This document shows positions 59,296-64,000 of a stretch of DNA of 64,000 nt, piece after piece (within the stretch, counting starts at the first letter, position 1; every line of letters starts with the position of its first letter). The DNA lies in assembly GCF_000767615.3 (NCBI RefSeq), contig NZ_CP009553.3:3410001-3474000 (forward strand), in the 5' to 3' direction. Both the position numbers and the translations under genes were made by a program. Under the pieces are notes generated by a model. That model did not search any database and had not been told where the DNA came from. It saw nothing but the letters and a program-made list of their open reading frames with translations. Source of the DNA: Pandoraea pnomenusa (GTDB lineage: Bacteria > Pseudomonadota > Gammaproteobacteria > Burkholderiales > Burkholderiaceae).

Positions 59296-60495
59296 ATGAC
59301 TCTCTTCTCCGCTGTCGAACTCGCCCCGCGCGACCCTATTCTTGGCCTGAACGAAGCCTACAACGCCGATCACCGTCCGAACAAGGTGAACCTGGGCGTG
59401 GGCGTGTATTTCAATGCGGAAGGCAAACTGCCCCTGCTCAAGGCCGTGAAGGCAGCGGAAGAACAACGCGTGGCCGCCGGCCTGCCGCGCGGCTATCTGC
59501 CGATGGAAGGCATTGCCGCCTACGACAAGGCCGTGCAGGAAATGCTGTTCGGCAAGGAGTCGCCCGTGCTGGCCGAAGGCCGCGTGGTCACGGCGCAGGC
59601 GCTCGGCGGCACTGGCGCACTGAAGATCGGCGCGGACTTCCTCAAGCAACTGAACCCGAACGCCACCGTCGCCATCAGCGACCCGAGCTGGGAAAACCAC
59701 CGCGCGCTGTTCACCACGGCAGGCTTCAACGTCGTGTCGTACCCCTACTACGACGCCGAGTCGCACGGCGTGAACCTGCCGGGCATGCTCGACATGCTGG
59801 GCAAGGAACCCGAAGGCACGATCGTGGTACTGCACGCATGCTGCCACAACCCGACCGGCGTCGACCTGACGATGGACCAGTGGGCCCAGGTCGTGGAGGT
59901 CGTGAAGGCCCGCAAGCTCGTGCCGTTCCTCGACATCGCCTACCAGGGCTTCGGCGACGGCATCGATGCCGACGCCGCCGTGGTACGCCTGTTCGCTGCG
60001 TCCGGCCTGAACTTCTTCGTGTCGAGCTCGTTTTCCAAGTCGTTCTCGCTGTACGGCGAACGCGTGGGCGCGCTGTCGATCGTCACAAGCAGCAAGGACG
60101 AAACGACCCGCGTGCTCTCGCAGCTCAAGCGCGTGATCCGCACCAACTACTCGAACCCGCCGACGCATGGTGGATCGGTCGTTGCCGCCGTGCTGGGCAG
60201 CGCCGAGCTTCGCGCCCTGTGGGAAGAAGAGTTGGCCGAGATGCGTGAGCGCATCCGCGCGATGCGTCTGGCGCTCGTCGAAAAGCTCCGCGCGCACGGT
60301 GTGGACCGCGACTTCTCGTTCGTGATCAAGCAGCGCGGCATGTTCTCGTACTCGGGCCTGACCGCCGACCAGGTCGAACGCCTGCGCGAAGAGTTCGGCA
60401 TCTACGCCGTGAGCACGGGTCGCATCTGCGTGGCCGCGCTCAACGACAAGAACATCGATCACGTCGCGTCGGCCATCGCCCAGGTGCTGCGTTAA
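59296..60495 (+). CDS. tyrB: Aspartate/aromatic amino acid aminotransferase
   Basis: A 399-residue class I PLP aminotransferase. The start MTLFSAVELAPRDPILGLNE matches the E. coli AspC/TyrB group. The PLP lysine is in SSSFSKSFSLYGERVG, with PLP-contacting residues in HACCHNPTGVDLT and FLDIAYQGFGDG. AspC and TyrB are hard to tell apart by eye; the aromatic enzyme is the usual call in relatives. A strong terminator follows. Confidence 0.9.
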   Translation: MTLFSAVELAPRDPILGLNEAYNADHRPNKVNLGVGVYFNAEGKLPLLKAVKAAEEQRVAAGLPRGYLPMEGIAAYDKAVQEMLFGKESPVLAEGRVVTAQALGGTGALKIGADFLKQLNPNATVAISDPSWENHRALFTTAGFNVVSYPYYDAESHGVNLPGMLDMLGKEPEGTIVVLHACCHNPTGVDLTMDQWAQVVEVVKARKLVPFLDIAYQGFGDGIDADAAVVRLFAASGLNFFVSSSFSKSFSLYGERVGALSIVTSSKDETTRVLSQLKRVIRTNYSNPPTHGGSVVAAVLGSAELRALWEEELAEMRERIRAMRLALVEKLRAHGVDRDFSFVIKQRGMFSYSGLTADQVERLREEFGIYAVSTGRICVAALNDKNIDHVASAIAQVLR

Positions 60496-60541
60496 TCGCG
60501 CGCTCGAGCACCCCCGGAACGGCGCGAACCGGCGCCGATCG

Positions 60542-60568
60542 AAAAGCCCGCCTTCCGGCGGGCTTTTT
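60542..60568 (+). terminator. Intrinsic terminator of the aminotransferase gene
   Basis: AAAA, arms GCCCGCC and GGCGGGC around TTCC, then TTTTT. Confidence 0.93.
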
Positions 60569-60737
60569 CATGCCCGGCGCCTGCTGCGGCGCAGCATCGA
60601 TAGTTATCGCCAATGACGCCAATTAAACAAAACTATCGGGCTGATGCGCAAATGCCATATATCAGGGTTATGCTGCGTTGCACAGCCGCGATAAACGGTT
60701 GCATAATTCCTTCATCATCCGCCTCAGGGCACACAAC

Positions 60738-61979
60738 ATGCTGTATCAGATTCATGAGTACAACCGTGCGTGGCTGAATCCCCTCACCACGTGGGCCAAG
60801 GCGGCGGCGACGACTTTCGTCAACCCGGGCAGCCTCCTCGCCATGATGCCGGGCGCCCCGCGCATCGCCGCCGGATACGAACTGCTGTACCGGCTCGGCA
60901 AAGACTACGAAAAACCCGAATTCAACATCAAGGCGGTCGAAGTCGACGGTCACAACATTCCCGTCGTGGAAATGACCGCGATGGAAAAGCCGTTCTGCCG
61001 CCTGCTGCGCTTCAAGCGCTACGCCGACGACGCGAGCGCCGTGGGCCAGCTCAAGGATGACCCGGTCGTGCTGGTCGTGGCACCGCTCTCGGGCCACCAC
61101 GCCACCCTGCTTCGCGACACCGTCACCACGCTGCTCAAGGATCACAAGGTCTACATCACCGACTGGGTCGATGCCCGCATGGTCCCGCTCGAAGCCGGTG
61201 CGTTCCATCTGGACGACTACGTGGCGTACATCCAGGAGTTCATTCGCCACATCGGCGCCGAGAACCTGCATGTGATCTCCGTTTGCCAGCCGACCGTGCC
61301 GGTGCTCGGGGCGATCTCGCTCATGGCGTCGAACGGCGAAAAGACACCGAAGACCATGACGATGATGGGCGGGCCGATCGACGCGCGAAAGAGCCCCACG
61401 TCGGTCAATTCGCTGGCGACCAACAAGTCGTACGAGTGGTTCGAGAATCACGTGATCCACCCCGTGCCGGCGAACTACCCGGGCTCGGGGCGTCTTGTGT
61501 ATCCGGGATTCCTGCAGCACGCCGGCTTCGTGGCCATGAATCCGGATCGCCACCTGAAGTCGCACTGGGACTTCTACCTGGACCTCATGCGCGGCGACAA
61601 TGACGACGCCGACTCCCATCGTCGCTTCTACGACGAGTACAACGCCGTGCTCGACATGGCGGCCGAGTATTACCTCGACACGATCAAGACCGTCTTCCAG
61701 GACTTCAGCCTCGCGCGGGGCACCTGGGACGTCGCCGGTCAGCGAGTCCGTCCGCAGGACATCAAGACCACTGCCCTGTTCACGATCGAAGGCGAACTGG
61801 ACGATATCTCGGGCAGCGGCCAGACGCAGGCCGCGCATGAGCTGTGCACCGGCATTCCTGCCAAGCGAAGGGCCCATTTCACGGCGCCTTCGTGTGGTCA
61901 CTACGGCATCTTCTCGGGTAGCCGCTGGCGCAACGTGATCTATCCGCAGATCCGCGACTTCATTGCCAGGCACGCCTGA
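60738..61979 (+). CDS. phaZ: Intracellular polyhydroxybutyrate depolymerase
   Basis: A 413-residue PHB depolymerase of the intracellular PhaZ type, which mobilises storage polymer. The start MLYQIHEYNRAWLNPLT is typical. In place of a Ser lipase box it has VISVCQPTVP, where Cys is the nucleophile in this branch; the histidine is in SCGHYGIFSGSRW. There is no signal peptide, in keeping with cytoplasmic granules. A TetR gene converges from the other side of the terminator. No PHA synthase is in this window. Confidence 0.92.
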   Translation: MLYQIHEYNRAWLNPLTTWAKAAATTFVNPGSLLAMMPGAPRIAAGYELLYRLGKDYEKPEFNIKAVEVDGHNIPVVEMTAMEKPFCRLLRFKRYADDASAVGQLKDDPVVLVVAPLSGHHATLLRDTVTTLLKDHKVYITDWVDARMVPLEAGAFHLDDYVAYIQEFIRHIGAENLHVISVCQPTVPVLGAISLMASNGEKTPKTMTMMGGPIDARKSPTSVNSLATNKSYEWFENHVIHPVPANYPGSGRLVYPGFLQHAGFVAMNPDRHLKSHWDFYLDLMRGDNDDADSHRRFYDEYNAVLDMAAEYYLDTIKTVFQDFSLARGTWDVAGQRVRPQDIKTTALFTIEGELDDISGSGQTQAAHELCTGIPAKRRAHFTAPSCGHYGIFSGSRWRNVIYPQIRDFIARHA

Positions 61980-62002
61980 TCGCAAGCCGTCGTTCGTCGG
62001 AT

Positions 62003-62051
62003 AAAAACAAACCGCCGCGCGGGCCGAAGCCCCCGCGGCGGTTTGTTTTTT
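62003..62051. terminator. Intrinsic terminator, bidirectional
   Basis: A-run, arms ACAAACCGCCGCG and CGCGGCGGTTTGT with an internal loop, then TTTTTT. It lies between the convergent phaZ and TetR genes. Confidence 0.92.
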
Positions 62052-62090
62052 CCTGCATGCCGCAACGCGAACGAACGCGGCCGCGCTGCC

Positions 62091-62729
62091 TCAGCGCATA
62101 CGCAGCGTGTCGAGCAGCATCCGGGTGTTGAACGCGGAATAGGACTTGCGCGACTCCCCGACCATCACATCGCGCCCCATGACGATGGCCAGCGTGTGGC
62201 GATTCGACATCACGTAGTAACCCATGGCGGAAATCGTCACGTAGAGATCGACCGGATCGATGCCCTCGCGAATCTCCCCGCTGGCCTCGCCCCGCTTGAG
62301 CGTCTGCGCGAGCAGCTCCACGATGGGTGAGATCCGCTGGCGAATTTCGGTCGACTGCCGCATCGACCGGGCCTCGTGCAGATTCTCGTTGTTGATCAGT
62401 TGGATCAGCTCGGGATGCTCGGCGTAGTAATCCCACACGAAGTGGGCCAGCTCGGCCACCGCGTCGAGCGGCGCGAGCACGTCGAGTCTGAGCGCGTGTT
62501 CGGCGCGGTTGAATTCGCCATAGACCTCTTCGAGCACGGCCAGATAAAGCTGGTCCTTGTTGCCGAAGTAGTAATACAGCATACGTTCATTGATGTCGGC
62601 CCGGCGAGCGATGCTATCCACGCGGGCACCGCTGGAACCCCGCTCCGCAAACTCCTCGATCGCCGCGGCAAGAATGCGCTGGCGGGTACGTTCGGGGTCC
62701 CGTTTGATCTTGGTTTGGGATGTGGTCAT
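62091..62729 (-). CDS. TetR-family transcriptional regulator
   Basis: A 212-residue regulator from ATG 62729. The DNA-binding part is RQRILAAAIEEFAERGSSGA and VDSIARRADINERMLYYYFG; the helical ligand domain (TetR C-terminal, DUF-type) follows. It diverges from rnfB over 103 bases and converges with phaZ. Control of rnfB-nth is possible from position; the ligand is unknown. Confidence 0.93.
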   Translation of the reverse strand: MTTSQTKIKRDPERTRQRILAAAIEEFAERGSSGARVDSIARRADINERMLYYYFGNKDQLYLAVLEEVYGEFNRAEHALRLDVLAPLDAVAELAHFVWDYYAEHPELIQLINNENLHEARSMRQSTEIRQRISPIVELLAQTLKRGEASGEIREGIDPVDLYVTISAMGYYVMSNRHTLAIVMGRDVMVGESRKSYSAFNTRMLLDTLRMR

Positions 62730-62832
62730 GATCGGCCGGTCGTTCTCAACGGGCGGAATTATGGCACATCGGTTCAGTGTTTCCGCAAAATGCAGGATAA
62801 TTTGACTTTCCGCAGAATCCCCCGCAAACGAC

Positions 62833-63717
62833 GTGTCCGAAGTCACCGCGCTCGCGCAGCGCATCGATGCCCTATTGCCCCAAACGCAGTGCACCAAGTG
62901 CGGTTACGAAGGCTGCCGCCCTTATGCCGACGCGATTGCCAGCGGCGAGGCCAGTTACAACCAATGCCCGCCCGGCGGCGCGCAGGGCGTGGCACGCCTG
63001 GCGCAACTGCTCGGGCGCCCCGTCATCCCCCTCAATCCGCAGAACGGCATCGAGCGCCCGCGTCCGCGCGCCGTCATCGACGAATCGCTATGCATCGGTT
63101 GCACGCTTTGCCTGCAGGCCTGCCCGGTCGACGCCATCGTCGGCGCCGCCAAGCTCATGCACACCGTCATCGAAGCGCGCTGCACCGGCTGCGATCTGTG
63201 CGTCCCGCCCTGTCCGGTCGACTGCATCGACATGGTGCCGGTGACGGGCGAGCGAACCGGCTGGGACGCCTGGTCGCCCCCGCAAGCCGACGCCGCCCGC
63301 GCACATTTCGAAGCCCATCAGGCACGCCTGGCGAAGGAAAAGGCTGAACGCGAAGCGCGTCTGGCCGCCCGCGCGGCGCGTGTCGCGCAAGCCGGTGGAT
63401 CGAAAGGGCCGGACGCCAGCGCCGTCGTGCCCGCCGTCTCGCAGGTCGAAACAAGCACGCCCCCCCTGTCGCCCCAGGAGGTCGACGCCGCAGCGGCAGC
63501 GGCAGCGGCCCGCAAGCAGGCCATCATCCAGGCCGCGCTGGAGCGCGCCCGGCAAAAGAAGGCTGCGCTGGCGGCCGAGGGACTGGGTCCGAGGAACACC
63601 GAGAATGTCTCCGCCGCCGTGCAAGCTCAGATCGACGAAGCCGAAGCGCGGCGCAAGCGTCTGGGGCTCTCCCCGGCGTCGCCCCACGGTGACGGCGACG
63701 ACGCCAAAACGGTCTGA
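62833..63717 (+). CDS. rnfB: RnfB-type iron-sulfur electron transfer protein
   Basis: A 294-residue protein starting at GTG 62833. An N-terminal [4Fe-4S] motif (CTKCGYEGC ... YNQCPPGG) is followed by a two-cluster ferredoxin domain ([32 protein letters not shown]) and a ~140-residue Ala/Glu/Lys-rich coiled tail. It lacks the N-terminal membrane anchor of true RnfB, and no other rnf gene adjoins. It precedes nth, as the rsx/rnf operon of E. coli does. Confidence 0.88.
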   Translation: MSEVTALAQRIDALLPQTQCTKCGYEGCRPYADAIASGEASYNQCPPGGAQGVARLAQLLGRPVIPLNPQNGIERPRPRAVIDESLCIGCTLCLQACPVDAIVGAAKLMHTVIEARCTGCDLCVPPCPVDCIDMVPVTGERTGWDAWSPPQADAARAHFEAHQARLAKEKAEREARLAARAARVAQAGGSKGPDASAVVPAVSQVETSTPPLSPQEVDAAAAAAAARKQAIIQAALERARQKKAALAAEGLGPRNTENVSAAVQAQIDEAEARRKRLGLSPASPHGDGDDAKTV

Positions 63718-63768
63718 GACGCCACACGCCACCCCGACAAAGCCACATCCGACCGACGCGCCAACGCC

Positions 63769-64000
63769 ATGAACGACGCCAAACGCCGTGCCCTGTTCGA
63801 GACCCTGCAACGACTCAATCCGAACCCGACGACGGAGCTCGAGTACACGTCGCCGTTCGAATTGCTGATCGCCGTGTTGCTCTCGGCCCAGGCGACCGAC
63901 GTGTCCGTGAACAAGGCCACGCGCAAGCTGTACGCGGTGGCCAACACGCCGGCGAAGATGCTCGCACTCGGGGAAGCGGGTGTATCGGAGTACATCAAGA
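63769..64000 (+). CDS. nth: Endonuclease III, 3' end cut by window
   Basis: The first 77 residues of a DNA glycosylase/AP lyase for oxidised pyrimidines. NDAKRRALFETLQRLNPNPT and SPFELLIAVLLSAQATDVSV match the Nth start. The catalytic Lys/Asp and the Fe-S cluster lie beyond the edge. It begins 51 bases after rnfB. Confidence 0.95.
   Translation, partial: MNDAKRRALFETLQRLNPNPTTELEYTSPFELLIAVLLSAQATDVSVNKATRKLYAVANTPAKMLALGEAGVSEYIK

Overview
The window is GC-rich, gene-dense chromosomal DNA of a betaproteobacterium of the Burkholderiaceae. I infer Pandoraea or a close relative from protein style and gene order (trpS-dapA-bamC, recJ-prfB-lysS, pyrG-kdsA-eno-ftsB and a full isc cluster); this cannot be proven from sequence alone. 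Nearly everything is core housekeeping. I see no prophage, insertion sequence, CRISPR array, rRNA or tRNA gene.

Layout. 1-6243: a membrane diguanylate cyclase (cut by the left edge) diverges from mutS, which is followed by a phosphoesterase-like protein whose expected metal ligands look replaced. 6334-8664: an SlyD-type FKBP diverges from the ribosomal oxygenase roxA; then comes a very Ala-rich lipoprotein and a strong terminator. 8730-17766: ten minus-strand genes with short gaps (DUF455, hydrolase, RNase AM-like, YciO, M50 protease, trpS, methyltransferase, dapA, bamC, MBL hydrolase) look like one long transcription unit or a few linked ones. 17816-20183: gamma carbonic anhydrase, hslO with a heat-shock-like promoter, and a Gly/Trp/Tyr-repeat lipoprotein.

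20218-24963: pyrG-kdsA-(small ORF)-eno-ftsB. 25258-32554: hydrolase, comEC, tatD and the lolC-lolD lipoprotein exporter. 32730-40245: rpfE-like gene, recJ, prfB (programmed +1 frameshift) and lysS, interrupted by a LysR/DUF1127-like divergent pair and by an Ivy-type lysozyme inhibitor. 40247-43781: three poorly known minus-strand genes including a GT87 membrane glycosyltransferase, then a glycine-zipper protein.

43838-49882: iscR-iscS-iscU-iscA-(DUF3565)-hscB-hscA-fdx-iscX, with a promoter overlapped by two IscR-box-like sites. 49931-52779: a 'site-specific recombinase' family membrane protein and a low-molecular-weight tyrosine phosphatase. 53165-56769: a hydrolase/SnoaL-like fusion divergent from a LysR regulator, one unknown ORF and a LysE exporter. 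56859-64000: uvrB with an apparent 1-nt frameshift near its start, an aromatic aminotransferase, an intracellular PHB depolymerase, a TetR regulator, rnfB and the start of nth.

The most unusual observations are the uvrB frameshift in a C-run, the apparent pseudo-phosphatase behind mutS, the two gene insertions in the recJ-prfB-lysS block, a DUF3565 gene overlapping iscA, and several short-period tandem repeats. I found no clear candidate for a wholly new multi-gene system.
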